A DNA stretch of 63,773 nucleotides from Candidatus Fermentibacterota bacterium (GTDB taxonomy: Bacteria; Fermentibacterota; Fermentibacteria; Fermentibacterales; JCC-6), in assembly GCA_014728175.1 (NCBI GenBank), contig WJMA01000011.1, positions 1 through 63,773 on the forward strand. The letters are read 5' to 3'. Below are positions 45,680-54,847 of this stretch, one piece after another. The notes under the pieces are model-generated. The model made no database searches. It saw nothing but the letters and a program-made list of their open reading frames with translations, and was not told the DNA's origin. The position numbers and the translations under genes were made by a program. Numbering within the stretch: the first letter of the stretch is position 1; every line of letters begins with the position of its first letter.

Positions 45680-47859
45680 GCAGCCGCAAAAGAAAAAGGC
45701 GCAGCAGGAAGCGAAAAACCAGCACCTTCGGGAGCATCGTCTTCATAATCCTCCTGTTCTCCGGCCTGGCTGCGCTGGTGCTCCTGATCGCTCCTCCGGT
45801 CGGCGTGACCGCCCCGGTCAGGAGTTTTCTGTACCATCGGCTGGGATGGCTGTCCTTTGCCGTCCCCCTGTTCCTGGTGCAATCGGGGCTGTGGATATTG
45901 AACCTGGACAGCTCCGGAAGGGGCTTCAGGGCGGTTACCGGCCTGTTCGTTACCGGCTACTTCCTGATGGGGCTCGTCGATCTGCTGGGAGGAAGGTTCG
46001 ACGCCTCCTTCCACAACGTTCCCGGGGGTACCGCGTCCGGCGGCCTGGTGGCCTTTCTGGAGAGCTCGTTGGGCTCCGTCATCACCTACCTGGCTCTCCT
46101 TACCTGCTTCCTGGCCTCCCTGGTGGTGTTCACCGGTTGGGATCTGGCGGCTGACTTCCGCAGCCTGTTCGGTAAGCTGTCCTCCGTAAGAATCGATCTG
46201 GCAAGCTTCCGTCTGCCGTCCCGGAGAAGAAGGAAGCCGAAGAAGGCTCCGCGGCCGGAAGTGCCTGCGGAAGAGGAGTCGGCATCCCCCTGGAAAAGGG
46301 TTCCACCCTTCAGGGTCGAGGAGGAAAAGCCCGCCGACGATGCTGCGCCCGCTCCGGTGGAATCCCGGTCTAACGGCCCCGCGTCCACCAAGCCTGCCCC
46401 CAAGGCCTCCGGCTCCTCCGCCCCGAAGCAGGTGGACGAGGTGTACTCCCTTCCCCCGGAGGATGTTCTCAATGCCCCTCCCACGGATCGACGCAGCGGG
46501 CAGACCAGGGAGCAGATCCGGGCCAGGGCGGAGGTGGTGGTGCAGAAGCTGGAGGACTTCGACGTCAGCTGCTCCGTGGTAAGCAGCCACCCCGGGCCGG
46601 TGTTGACCAGGTACGAGCTCAGACCCGGACCGGGGGTGAAGGTAAACAGGATCCTGGCCCTGGCCGACGACCTGGCATTGGCCCTAAAAGCCAAGCAGAT
46701 CAGAGTTCTGGCCCCCATACCGGGCAAGGGCGCGGTGGGCATAGAGGTTCCCAATCCGGATCCGGAGACCGTCTACTTGAGAGAGGTCATGGGCAAGATC
46801 AGTGATGAGAGGTTGCCCATAGCCCTGGGCAAGAGGCTGGAAGGGGACCCATTCGTTGTGGACATCTGTGACATGCCTCACCTGCTGGTGGCGGGAGCGA
46901 CCGGATCGGGCAAGAGCGTATGCCTGCATACCATCATAGCCAGCATGCTGATGAAGAAAACGCCCAAGCAGATCAGGCTGGCGATGATAGACCCCAAGAT
47001 GCTGGAGCTCTCGGTGTACGAGGGCATTCCTCACCTGTGGTCGCCGGTCATACTGGAAGCCAGGAAAGCCGAACACCTTTTGGCGGCCTTAATCAGGGAG
47101 ATGGAGGAGCGCTTCAGCCGGTTGAACAGGAGCGGCGTGAGATCCATAGAGAACTTCAACTCCAGGATAGCCCCCGAGTTCGAGGACGAGAGGATGCCCT
47201 ACATACTAGTGGTCATAGACGAGCTCGCCGATCTGATGGTCACCTCCGGCACCGAGGTAGAGAACCACATAGAGAGGCTGGCCCATACCGCTCGCGCCGT
47301 TGGCATTCACCTGGTGGTGGCCACCCAGAGGCCTTCCGTGGACGTCATAACCGGCTCGATAAAGGCCAACTTTCCCTGCAGGATAGCGTTTAACGTCCAG
47401 TCGAAGACCGATTCCAGGACCATCCTGGACATGAACGGCGCGGAGAAGCTCCTGGGGAAGGGCGACATGCTCTACCTCCCTCCCAGCTCACCCGAGCCCG
47501 AGCGGGTGCACGGATCCTTCGTCTCCCCGGAGGAGGCGGCGCGGCTGGTCGAGCACTGGAAGTCCCAGCCGTCCTTGCCCTTCGAGTACGAGCCCCCGGA
47601 GGACGAGTCCGAGAAGATTTACCAGCCGGGGAAGATGAAGCTGGACGATCCGCTGTTGCCTAAAGCCAAACAGTTGGTGATAAGGGAGCAGCAGGGCTCG
47701 GTCTCCTTTCTTCAGAGAAGGCTAAGGGTTGGATACGCCCGGGCCGCCAGGCTGATAGACATGCTGGAACAGATGGGAGTGGTCGGCCCTTTCCAGGGCA
47801 GCAAGGCCCGTGAGGTGATGATAGGTCCGGAAGGAGGAAGTGGTGAAGAGGAGGAGTAG
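45676..47859 (+). CDS. ftsK: DNA translocase FtsK/SpoIIIE
   Basis: A 727-residue translocase that pumps chromosomal DNA at the division septum. The N-terminus is very basic (KRKRRSRKRK), then about four membrane helices to residue 175, a proline/alanine-rich linker, and the motor. Walker A GATGSGKSV is near 407 and Walker B VVIDELADLM near 512. The C-terminal gamma winged helix is present (FLQRRLRVGYARAARLIDML). The linker is short compared with E. coli FtsK. ATG 45676 is coupled to the HU-CBM48 gene through ATGA, an uncommon association of a nucleoid-type protein with the translocase. Confidence 0.94.
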   Translation: MSSRKRKRRSRKRKTSTFGSIVFIILLFSGLAALVLLIAPPVGVTAPVRSFLYHRLGWLSFAVPLFLVQSGLWILNLDSSGRGFRAVTGLFVTGYFLMGLVDLLGGRFDASFHNVPGGTASGGLVAFLESSLGSVITYLALLTCFLASLVVFTGWDLAADFRSLFGKLSSVRIDLASFRLPSRRRRKPKKAPRPEVPAEEESASPWKRVPPFRVEEEKPADDAAPAPVESRSNGPASTKPAPKASGSSAPKQVDEVYSLPPEDVLNAPPTDRRSGQTREQIRARAEVVVQKLEDFDVSCSVVSSHPGPVLTRYELRPGPGVKVNRILALADDLALALKAKQIRVLAPIPGKGAVGIEVPNPDPETVYLREVMGKISDERLPIALGKRLEGDPFVVDICDMPHLLVAGATGSGKSVCLHTIIASMLMKKTPKQIRLAMIDPKMLELSVYEGIPHLWSPVILEARKAEHLLAALIREMEERFSRLNRSGVRSIENFNSRIAPEFEDERMPYILVVIDELADLMVTSGTEVENHIERLAHTARAVGIHLVVATQRPSVDVITGSIKANFPCRIAFNVQSKTDSRTILDMNGAEKLLGKGDMLYLPPSSPEPERVHGSFVSPEEAARLVEHWKSQPSLPFEYEPPEDESEKIYQPGKMKLDDPLLPKAKQLVIREQQGSVSFLQRRLRVGYARAARLIDMLEQMGVVGPFQGSKAREVMIGPEGGSGEEEE

Positions 47860-48511
47860 GAACCCCTCCGGACTTCGAGAGGGGGCGGCGTTGGTCACGG
47901 CCCTGGTATTGGCTTGCGGCTGTGGCGGGGGCGAGAATTTCGGTGAACAGGGCCTCGCGGAGGGCGGGGACGCCCTATCCCTGTTCGTAAGAGGGTGCCA
48001 GCAATACTTCAGAGGCAACCTTTCCAGCGCCGGGGAAGATCTCAACGGGATGGTTTACAGGTACCCGGAGTCTCCCCTGGTAGAGGATGCCAGACTTGCG
48101 GTAAGACGCATCGAGTCCGACCTTTCCGGGAACGAGTTGCCGGACACCTCCGACGCCGGGAACGGCGAGATGGAATTGTCGGTGGTGGTGGTGTGCAATC
48201 CCCGCGGCCTGCAGACCGCCCAGAAGCTGGCCCGGGCCTTTACCGTCAGGGGCGGGCAGGCCAGCGTGAGGGAGGACGAGGGAGCGCCGAACACCACCCT
48301 GGTTCTCTACTCCGAATCCTACCGCGACCGGGCCATTCTGGTGGCCGACTCGCTTTCCAAATGGCTCTCCCGGCCCGACACGGTACTGGTCCAGCCGGGA
48401 GGGCAGATGACCGCGACGGTGGTTCCGGGATACGAGGGAGTGGTGATTCTGGTAGGGGACCAGACCGAACCCGGCCCGGGGATCACCTTCGAAGGGGAGA
48501 ACGGGCAATGA
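47840..48511 (+). CDS. Lipoprotein with LytR_C-like domain
   Basis: A 223-residue predicted lipoprotein (signal peptide ending LVLACGCGG). The middle has a short helical-repeat-like segment with YRYPESPLVEDARLAV, as in TPR/BamD-type proteins. The C-terminal half (about 115-215; VVVVCNPRGLQTAQKLARAF, TTLVLYSESYRDRAILV) resembles the LytR cell-envelope C-terminal domain. The function is unknown; location in an envelope operon supports a periplasmic role. GTG 47840 lies within the 3' end of ftsK, and the stop overlaps the next gene as ATGA. Confidence 0.6.
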   Translation: MVKRRSRNPSGLREGAALVTALVLACGCGGGENFGEQGLAEGGDALSLFVRGCQQYFRGNLSSAGEDLNGMVYRYPESPLVEDARLAVRRIESDLSGNELPDTSDAGNGEMELSVVVVCNPRGLQTAQKLARAFTVRGGQASVREDEGAPNTTLVLYSESYRDRAILVADSLSKWLSRPDTVLVQPGGQMTATVVPGYEGVVILVGDQTEPGPGITFEGENGQ

Positions 48512-49110
48512 CCATGCTCCTGGTTCTTCTTTCGCTTCATCTCTCCGCCGATACGCTGCCCAACCCCCTTAGTCCTCTCCTGGCCAAGCTGGAGGGCGCC
48601 TCGATGATGAGCGGAAGATTCGTAAGGACCGACAGGTGGGCCCTGACCCTGGAGGAGGAGACCACCAGGGGGGTCTTCAGCCTCTGCGAGCCGGACCTCT
48701 TCCTGCTGGACTACTCCCAGCCGGAGGGCAGGAGGACCGGTTACGACGGCAGCCGGCTGTACACCGTGGAGCCGGAGTCCGAACAGGTGGTCGTATTTTC
48801 CTCCGGAGGCCCGGGCAGCTTTCTGCACAGGATGAGGTCCTACGCCGACTCGGGACGGGTCACGGCGGTAGAGACCCGGGGAGACAGCATGGAGGTTACC
48901 CTGGAGGGGGACCTGGGTAAGAGCCTTCGCCGCATCGAGGTGGGGTTCTTTCTCGGCGATTCCCTACCCTACCTCTTCGCCAGCACCGACGCGAACGGCA
49001 ACACGACCACGTACAGGCTGGAGGGAGTCCACACCTCTTCCCATCCCGATCCCGAGTCTCTGGAGATGGTCGTTCCGGAGGGCTTCGAGGTAGTTGTCTC
49101 GGAAGGGTGA
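48508..49110 (+). CDS. lolA: LolA-like outer-membrane lipoprotein carrier protein
   Basis: A 200-residue exported protein. After a signal peptide (MTMLLVLLSLHLSA), the pattern MMSGRFVRTDRWAL, TTRGVFSLCEPDLFLLDYS and YDGSRLYTVEPESEQVVV follows LolA: an F/Y-rich beta half-barrel with the rP-x-x-x-r-x-Y-x-x-P core. LolA ferries lipoproteins through the periplasm. The many lipoproteins in this window fit that need. ATG 48508 forms ATGA with the previous stop. Confidence 0.82.
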   Translation: MTMLLVLLSLHLSADTLPNPLSPLLAKLEGASMMSGRFVRTDRWALTLEEETTRGVFSLCEPDLFLLDYSQPEGRRTGYDGSRLYTVEPESEQVVVFSSGGPGSFLHRMRSYADSGRVTAVETRGDSMEVTLEGDLGKSLRRIEVGFFLGDSLPYLFASTDANGNTTTYRLEGVHTSSHPDPESLEMVVPEGFEVVVSEG

Positions 49111-50461
49111 GGGCAACCTGAGAGCATTTGTTCGAACTCTGGGCTGCCCCAAGAACGAGGTCGACTCCGAGCGATTCAGGGGCGTTCTGAGCCGGGCCGG
49201 TTACGACCGGGCCCCGAGCCCGGAGGAGGCCGACCTGCTTCTGCTGAATACCTGCGCGTTCATCGAGCCCGCGGTAAGGGAGTCCCTGGACGCTCTGCGG
49301 GAAGCGGTCTCATGGAGGAAACGATCGCCGGGCAGAAGGCTGGTTCTCGCCGGTTGCTTGCCGGGACGGTATCCTCCCGGGCCCGGGGAGAGGCCGGAGG
49401 GCGTCGATCTGGTCGCAGGCCCCGGAGACACCGCCTCCCTGGAGGCATATCTCGGTCTTTTCCCCGCCGGGCGGGACCTGCTGCTCCCAGAGGGTTCCCT
49501 CTACTCCAGGTTCCTCAAGATATCCGACGGCTGCGACAACGCCTGCTCCTACTGCACCATCCCCCTGATAAGGGGCCCCTACCGGGGTATCCGTCCGGAT
49601 GCGATCCGGGAGAGTGCGGATCAGCTGGTAAGGCAGGGCGCGGTGGAGATAGGGCTGGTGGGGCAGGATACCGGAAGGTGGTCGTTCGAGGGGATGAGTC
49701 TGACCGATTTGCTGGCAACGCTTTCCGAGGAACATGGCGATGTGTGGTGGAGGCTGTACTACGTTCATCCGTCCCACTTACCACCGGGGCTTCTGGAGCT
49801 GATGACGGCCCGTTCCAACGTAGTGCCCTACCTCGATCTTCCCATTCAGCACGCCAGCGACCACGTCCTTCGCAGGATGGGAAGGCCGTACACGGAATCC
49901 CGGCTCCGTTCGCTCCTGGAGCGGGTGGGGAATTGCGAGACGTTGATAGCCGTAAGGCTTACGGTGATGGTCGGCTACCCGGGAGAGTCGGACCGCGACT
50001 TCCAGACGCTTCTGGATTTCCTGGGGGACTTCGACTGCATACGCAACCTGGTCGTCTTCAGGTATTACCCGGAGGAGGGAACCCGGGAGCACTCGCAAGG
50101 CCGCGAGTTGCCCGGGCCGGCTGTGGTCTCCGACAGGTTGGCCGACGTCGAGGCACTCTCGGAGTTCTTCAGCGCGGAATGGGCGACTCGTTTGTCCGGT
50201 AAGGAGCTGAAGGTCGTTGTTGACGGCCCCCGGGAAGGTCATTGCATGTACGACGCTCCGTTCGTCGATGGAAGGTGTCTTTTCGACAGGGCGGTTTCCG
50301 CTCCCGGAAGGTTGCGGGCGGAGGTTATGGACTTCCGGGGAAATGATATATTAGTCCGACCGGTTATTGAGGATGACAGCATGGGGGAGCTCGAATCCGA
50401 GCCGTCTTCCCCCGCCAACAGTGGAGATACCAGCCCGGGAGAGGTTTCATGTCTTCCATAG
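49094..50461 (+). CDS. rimO: Ribosomal protein S12 methylthiotransferase RimO
   Basis: A radical SAM methylthiotransferase that modifies an aspartate of ribosomal protein S12. The UPF0004 domain has TLGCPKNEVDSE, LLNTCAFIEPA and VLAGCLPGRY with three cysteines. The radical SAM cluster is Cys147, Cys151 and Cys154 in GCDNACSYC. A TRAM-like domain follows. GCPKN rather than GCQMN favours RimO over MiaB. The product is 455 residues. TTG 49094 lies in the end of lolA, and the C-terminus has an acidic extension of about 25 residues. Confidence 0.9.
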   Translation: MSRKGEGNLRAFVRTLGCPKNEVDSERFRGVLSRAGYDRAPSPEEADLLLLNTCAFIEPAVRESLDALREAVSWRKRSPGRRLVLAGCLPGRYPPGPGERPEGVDLVAGPGDTASLEAYLGLFPAGRDLLLPEGSLYSRFLKISDGCDNACSYCTIPLIRGPYRGIRPDAIRESADQLVRQGAVEIGLVGQDTGRWSFEGMSLTDLLATLSEEHGDVWWRLYYVHPSHLPPGLLELMTARSNVVPYLDLPIQHASDHVLRRMGRPYTESRLRSLLERVGNCETLIAVRLTVMVGYPGESDRDFQTLLDFLGDFDCIRNLVVFRYYPEEGTREHSQGRELPGPAVVSDRLADVEALSEFFSAEWATRLSGKELKVVVDGPREGHCMYDAPFVDGRCLFDRAVSAPGRLRAEVMDFRGNDILVRPVIEDDSMGELESEPSSPANSGDTSPGEVSCLP

Positions 50462-51045
50462 CCCTGATCCTGACCCTTTTCGTCGTTCTTTATCCACCCA
50501 CCAACCTGGAGCTTACCGAGCGGGCGGTTACCGAGGCCTGCTCCGGTCTGCCCTCCCAGCTCAAGGCCAGTTCCATAGACACCCTGTCGCTGCAGATGGA
50601 AGGCAATCACCAGGGTGGCTGGCTGGTCGATCAGACCGCCGTGTCTCTCCTTACCGAAGAAGGTCTGACGATCATGGGTTCGACGTCGGAGGAGAATAGC
50701 TACCCCATACTCAAGCTCCGGCCCATGGATCTGGGAGTCAGGTACGGAGACGTCTCCCGCGCATGGCTGGTGGGAACGAAGAAGGTGGAGAGGGTGGCTT
50801 CCTGCGAGCTTTCCGCAACCGCTCTGGACGCCCACGGACACGTTCTGATGTCGGTCCGGCTCAGCGCGACTGTTTCCGACGAGGTACCGCACTCCGACCT
50901 GTCCCGGCTTGCGGGCTCGGAGCAGGAGACCTGGCTGGGCTCGGGGATCCCCGAGGAGGGTGGTACCAGCCTCCTCGAGCCTCTGGTGGTATCGGGGGTC
51001 GTCGCCAGCCTGATCTACCTGTTCTACTCCAGCAGGGCGGAGTGA
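50449..51045 (+). CDS. Hypothetical bitopic envelope protein
   Basis: A 198-residue protein I do not recognise. It has an N-terminal hydrophobic segment (MSSIALILTLFVVLY) and a C-terminal one (LLEPLVVSGVVASLIYLFY), with a mixed alpha/beta domain between. SWSVSDEVP-like turns are not conserved in anything I know. Tight linkage (13-base overlap with rimO, GTGATG junction with the next gene) places it in the envelope operon. It might be anchored with its central domain in the periplasm. Confidence 0.5.
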   Translation: MSSIALILTLFVVLYPPTNLELTERAVTEACSGLPSQLKASSIDTLSLQMEGNHQGGWLVDQTAVSLLTEEGLTIMGSTSEENSYPILKLRPMDLGVRYGDVSRAWLVGTKKVERVASCELSATALDAHGHVLMSVRLSATVSDEVPHSDLSRLAGSEQETWLGSGIPEEGGTSLLEPLVVSGVVASLIYLFYSSRAE

Positions 51046-52040
51046 TGCTGAAGGGACCAGCCCGGATCGTACTGGTAACGCTTCTGTTCTTTCCACTGTC
51101 CTGCGGAGGACGAGGCCAGGGATCCGATGCGCTGGAAGAGGCCCGACTACTGCATAGAGCAGGCAGATACGGGCAGTCTCTGGTGATGTACGAGAGTATT
51201 CTGGAGGAGGGCCCGTACGACCCCCAGCTACAGCTGGAGTACGCCCGTACCGCGGTTCTGGCCGCCCAATCGGAGCGGAGCAGGAGCTTTCGACAGAGAG
51301 CGCTGCAGGCGCTTCGAAAGCTGGGCGAGGAACCCGGGGACGCCGATTCCTCCGAGGTGGGCGAGCTCTGGAGAAGGCTGGGTTGGGAGATGGCGAGGGA
51401 CCACGACTCGCTCCAGGCCTACAGGGCTTTCGGCATGTCGGCCGAGCACCTGGGAATGGCCGATCCCAGCCTGGAGGAGGAGTGGCTGCTCAGGGGCCTT
51501 TACGCCGGAAGACACCTGGCCCAGGTGGGAGGCGTTCCCGACAGCGTAAGGGAGACCCAGGTGGGTGACAGCCTGCTGGCCGCCGCCGCGGAGAGGCACC
51601 TCGTGGAGCTGGACAGGGTTCCGCTCACCCGCACCGACCTTCGCCCCTCGGTGTTGATAGCCAGGGCCCTGCTTCTCCCCTATACCGACCGCCGCCGGGA
51701 GGAACTGGAAGTTCTGACGGAACTCGACAGGCACGGAGAGATAGACCCCGGGTGGAGGCACCGAAGAATGCAGTTGATGCTCGAGTTGGCCCGGGAGGAC
51801 ATCGAGGAGGGGAGGTCCGGGTTGGCCAGGGAGAAGCTCCTGGAGATATGGAGCTCCAGCTTCGTTGGCGAGCAGGTGGAGGCCGCTGTTCTCCTGGGAG
51901 AGCTGGCCGAGCAGGACAATGACCCGGAGGGGGCCCTCAGGTGGTACCGAAACGCATGCAGCATCTCGCCCGATCTGTCCACGCCCGCTGCGAGGCTGGC
52001 CGCCGCAAGGCGGGACTCCCTGCTCTATTTGATGCCATGA
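51045..52040 (+). CDS. TPR-like lipoprotein
   Basis: A 331-residue lipoprotein: the signal peptide of MLKGPARIVLVTLLFF ends at PLSCGG. The body is helical, with TPR-like units (ALEEARLLHRAGRYGQSLVM, WYRNACSISPDLSTPAARLA). The start is ATG 51045, whose A is the last base of the upstream stop; GTG 51042 is an alternative, giving a GTGA junction. Lying directly before the BamD-like gene, it may assist outer-membrane protein assembly, though no direct evidence exists. Confidence 0.65.
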   Translation: MLKGPARIVLVTLLFFPLSCGGRGQGSDALEEARLLHRAGRYGQSLVMYESILEEGPYDPQLQLEYARTAVLAAQSERSRSFRQRALQALRKLGEEPGDADSSEVGELWRRLGWEMARDHDSLQAYRAFGMSAEHLGMADPSLEEEWLLRGLYAGRHLAQVGGVPDSVRETQVGDSLLAAAAERHLVELDRVPLTRTDLRPSVLIARALLLPYTDRRREELEVLTELDRHGEIDPGWRHRRMQLMLELAREDIEEGRSGLAREKLLEIWSSSFVGEQVEAAVLLGELAEQDNDPEGALRWYRNACSISPDLSTPAARLAAARRDSLLYLMP

Positions 52041-52792
52041 CCAGACGCGCCGGGGTTTTTGCGATCGCCTGGGTGATCTTCCTGACCGTTCTCGCTACGG
52101 GTTGCGGCCCCTCCTACAGCACGGAGGGCATGAATCGCCCGGAGATGGAAAGATTGGCCGACCAGGTCTTTCGGGAAGACAGGTGGTACAGGGTATCCCT
52201 TCTATACACGGAGCTGATGTTTCGTTTTCCCGGCGCCCCCCGCACCGACATGTACCTGTACAGGCTGGCCTGGAGCGAGATGGAGCAGAAGCACTGGGCG
52301 GACGCGGAGTTCAACTTCCGTCGGGTGACCAGGGAGTTTCCCAACAGCCTGTACGCCGACGACGCGCAGCTGGGGCTGGTGGAGTGTTACTGGAGGCAGA
52401 GAAAGGACTACCGCAGAGACGTCACCCCCGTGGAGAAAGCTTTGGAGGAGCTGGCCGTCTTCTACGAGAATTACCCCGGTTCCGATCTGACCGACTCGGC
52501 CGAGGAGCTCAGAAGGTCCATATACGACATCATGGCCCGTAGGGCCCTGTACATCGGAAGGTTCTACGCCCGGAGGGACGAGCTCGACGCCGCGCTTCTG
52601 TACCTGCAGGAAGCGTCGCACGATTTCGACTCACCTTCCTGCAGCGGAGAGATATACCTGGCCATGGCTGATATATACCTGAAGCTGGGCAACGAGTACT
52701 CGGCGAGAAACTTCTACCAGAAGGCTCTCCGGGAGGACGACCTTGACGAGGATCAGTCCGAGCATGCCCGCCTCCGGCTGGAGTCGCTTTGA
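52037..52792 (+). CDS. bamD: BamD-like outer-membrane assembly lipoprotein
   Basis: A 251-residue lipoprotein (signal peptide ending VLATGCGP) with five TPR-type units that follow the BamD/YfiO pattern: LADQVFREDRWYRVSLLYTELMFRFP split by short loops, AEFNFRRVTREFPNSLYADDAQ, and YENYPGSDLTDSAEE. BamD is the essential non-porin partner of BamA. BamA itself is not in the window. ATG 52037 forms ATGA with the upstream stop, and the stop forms TTGA with nadD. Confidence 0.83.
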   Translation: MTRRAGVFAIAWVIFLTVLATGCGPSYSTEGMNRPEMERLADQVFREDRWYRVSLLYTELMFRFPGAPRTDMYLYRLAWSEMEQKHWADAEFNFRRVTREFPNSLYADDAQLGLVECYWRQRKDYRRDVTPVEKALEELAVFYENYPGSDLTDSAEELRRSIYDIMARRALYIGRFYARRDELDAALLYLQEASHDFDSPSCSGEIYLAMADIYLKLGNEYSARNFYQKALREDDLDEDQSEHARLRLESL

Positions 52793-53370
52793 TTCCCAAG
52801 GGGAGGGTCGGCATTCTGGGGGGGACCTTCGACCCGCCGCACTTCGGACATCTGGTGCTGGCCCAGGAGGCGGTGGATCGATTCGATCTGTTGAAGGTGC
52901 TGTTCGTACCCACCAGAAGGCCGCCCCACAAGCAAAGCCACCGGCTTACGCCGCTTGGGAAAAGGCTGAGGATGTTGCAATTGTCGGTGGCCGGGGAGGA
53001 TTCCTTCGAGGTGGCCGACCTGGAGAGCACCACCGGATACTCGTACACCGTAGACCTGCTCCAGGCTCTGGACCGGCCGGCCGAGGACACCTTCTTCGTA
53101 ATGGGCATGGACGCTCTGCTGGAACTGGATACATGGAAGCAGCCCGACCGGCTTTTGGGTATGGCCAGCGTGGTGGTGGGAACCCGTCCCGGTTACGACC
53201 CCGAGGGCGTACGCCGGGAGTTCGTAGAATCGGTCCGGATCTTCGAGATACCCGGGCTTTGGATATCTTCCACTCAGGTGAGGGAGAGGTTTGCCCTGGG
53301 TAGGCCGACCAAATATCTTATCCCCGAATCGGCTCGAACGTTCATTCTCAGGGAGGCCATTTATGGCTGA
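52789..53370 (+). CDS. nadD: Nicotinate-mononucleotide adenylyltransferase
   Basis: Adenylates nicotinate mononucleotide in NAD+ synthesis. The 193-residue product has GILGGTFDPPHFGHL with the nucleotidyltransferase HxGH motif, PTRRPPHKQ, FVMGMDALLELDTW and ISSTQVRERFALG. TTG 52789 overlaps the bamD stop as TTGA, and the 3' end overlaps pilT by 8 bases. Its substrate supply and downstream step connect it to nadE at 5.4 kb. Confidence 0.93.
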   Translation: MIPKGRVGILGGTFDPPHFGHLVLAQEAVDRFDLLKVLFVPTRRPPHKQSHRLTPLGKRLRMLQLSVAGEDSFEVADLESTTGYSYTVDLLQALDRPAEDTFFVMGMDALLELDTWKQPDRLLGMASVVVGTRPGYDPEGVRREFVESVRIFEIPGLWISSTQVRERFALGRPTKYLIPESARTFILREAIYG

Positions 53371-54469
53371 GGGCGTCGACAAGATCCTGACCATGCTGCT
53401 CGACGAAGATGTCAGCGACATTCATTTCAAGGTCAACCATGCTCCCATAGTGCGGATCTCGGGCAGAATAGTACACTCCCAGGATTTCAACGCGCTGGGT
53501 CCGGACCATGTGGACCGGATCGCCAGAGACCTGATGACCGAGAAGCAGATAAAAGACTACGAGCGGGGGGAGGAGGTGGACCTGGCCCATTCGGTTCCCG
53601 GGAAGGCCAGGTTCAGGGTGAACATATTCCACCAGAGGGGCAGCCCGGCGATCGTCATGAGGAAGATACCCTTCGAGATACCGGAGATGGAGGACCTTGG
53701 CCTGCCCATGGTGGTCAAAGACATAGCCCTGGAGCAGAGGGGGCTGGTCCTGGTCACCGGTGCGACCGGCAGCGGCAAGTCCACCACTCTGGCCTCGATG
53801 ATAGAGCATATAAACTGTAACCGCGAGACCCACATCGTGACCATCGAGGATCCCATCGAATTCATACACACGGACGAGCTGGCCAGCATCTGCCAGAGAG
53901 AGGTGGGCATAGATACGCCCAACTGGCACAGCGCGCTGAGGTCGGTGTTCAGACAGGACCCCGACGTGATCCTGATAGGTGAGATGCGGGACAAGGAAAC
54001 GGCGTCGGTGGCCCTGACCGGAGCGGAGACCGGCCATCTGGTCATGAGCACCCTCCATACCCTGGATGCCCAGGAGACGGTCAACAGAATAATAGACCTG
54101 TTCTCGGCCGCGCAGCAGATGCAGGTGAGGGTGCAATTGGGAGGCCTTTTGAAGGCGGTGATAAGCCAGCGTCTTCTTCCCTCTCCGGACGGGGAGAGCA
54201 GGGTTCTGGCGGCCGAGGTGATGCTGCACACCGCTCTGATGCAGGACTGTATAAGCAACCCCGAGAAAACGGCTTCCATTCGGGACATGATGGACGAAAG
54301 TGGTGAGAAGTACGGGATGCAGACCTTCGATATGGCTCTGATCAAACTTTTATCAGAGAATAAGATAGACACGGAGACGGCCCTGGCGGCCGCGACCAAC
54401 CCCACCACGCTTCAGCTGAAGCTCGATGGGGTACAGAAGATATCCGAGTGGGAGCAGAGAGGACCCTAG
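53363..54469 (+). CDS. pilT: Type IV pilus retraction ATPase PilT
   Basis: A 368-residue hexameric ATPase that powers pilus retraction and twitching. Walker A GATGSGKSTT is near residue 133, the Asp box (THIVTIEDPIEF) near 155, Walker B VILIGEMRD near 202, and the His box MSTLHTLDA near 228. The PilT motif AIRNLI reads AVISQRL in this protein. ATG 53363 is the start; the frame is open upstream inside nadD. It is far from the pilin operon but in the same window, so pili here are probably retractile. Confidence 0.93.
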   Translation: MAEGVDKILTMLLDEDVSDIHFKVNHAPIVRISGRIVHSQDFNALGPDHVDRIARDLMTEKQIKDYERGEEVDLAHSVPGKARFRVNIFHQRGSPAIVMRKIPFEIPEMEDLGLPMVVKDIALEQRGLVLVTGATGSGKSTTLASMIEHINCNRETHIVTIEDPIEFIHTDELASICQREVGIDTPNWHSALRSVFRQDPDVILIGEMRDKETASVALTGAETGHLVMSTLHTLDAQETVNRIIDLFSAAQQMQVRVQLGGLLKAVISQRLLPSPDGESRVLAAEVMLHTALMQDCISNPEKTASIRDMMDESGEKYGMQTFDMALIKLLSENKIDTETALAAATNPTTLQLKLDGVQKISEWEQRGP

Positions 54470-54774
54470 TGGAGCAGCAATATCAGCAACTCGTAGAGTC
54501 CATAGGTTTTCCCTTCCTCATCCTGTTCGTGGTGATAGCTCTCTACCTTCTCTACCTGGGGCTGAGGGCCCAGAAGCGAGGTTCGGAGACCGGTCTGGAC
54601 ACCATGATCGGCCAAACAGGGGTCGTGACCGAGGGCCGGAAGTTCAGGAACCGCTACTCGGTGGAGATCCGGGGGGAACGTTGGTGGTGCGTGAGCGATT
54701 ACGAGCTGAGGCCGGGCATGGAGGTCAGGGTGACCGGGGTGAGCGGCATGATCTTCGAAGTGGAACCGGTCTGA
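54469..54774 (+). CDS. NfeD-like membrane protein with OB-fold domain
   Basis: A 101-residue protein with one hydrophobic helix ([19 protein letters not shown]) and a C-terminal OB-like domain ([31 protein letters not shown]). This is the short NfeD type that pairs with stomatin/SPFH proteins, one of which follows. The preferred start is GTG 54469, sharing one base with the pilT stop; GTG 54448 would add seven residues. Confidence 0.8.
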   Translation: MEQQYQQLVESIGFPFLILFVVIALYLLYLGLRAQKRGSETGLDTMIGQTGVVTEGRKFRNRYSVEIRGERWWCVSDYELRPGMEVRVTGVSGMIFEVEPV

Positions 54775-54847
54775 GGCTGGAAACGGACCTTTAACCTGCT
54801 CCCGCCCGGGTCGAGCAGAGAATCTCCATCCAGGGAAGGTGGCTGAG

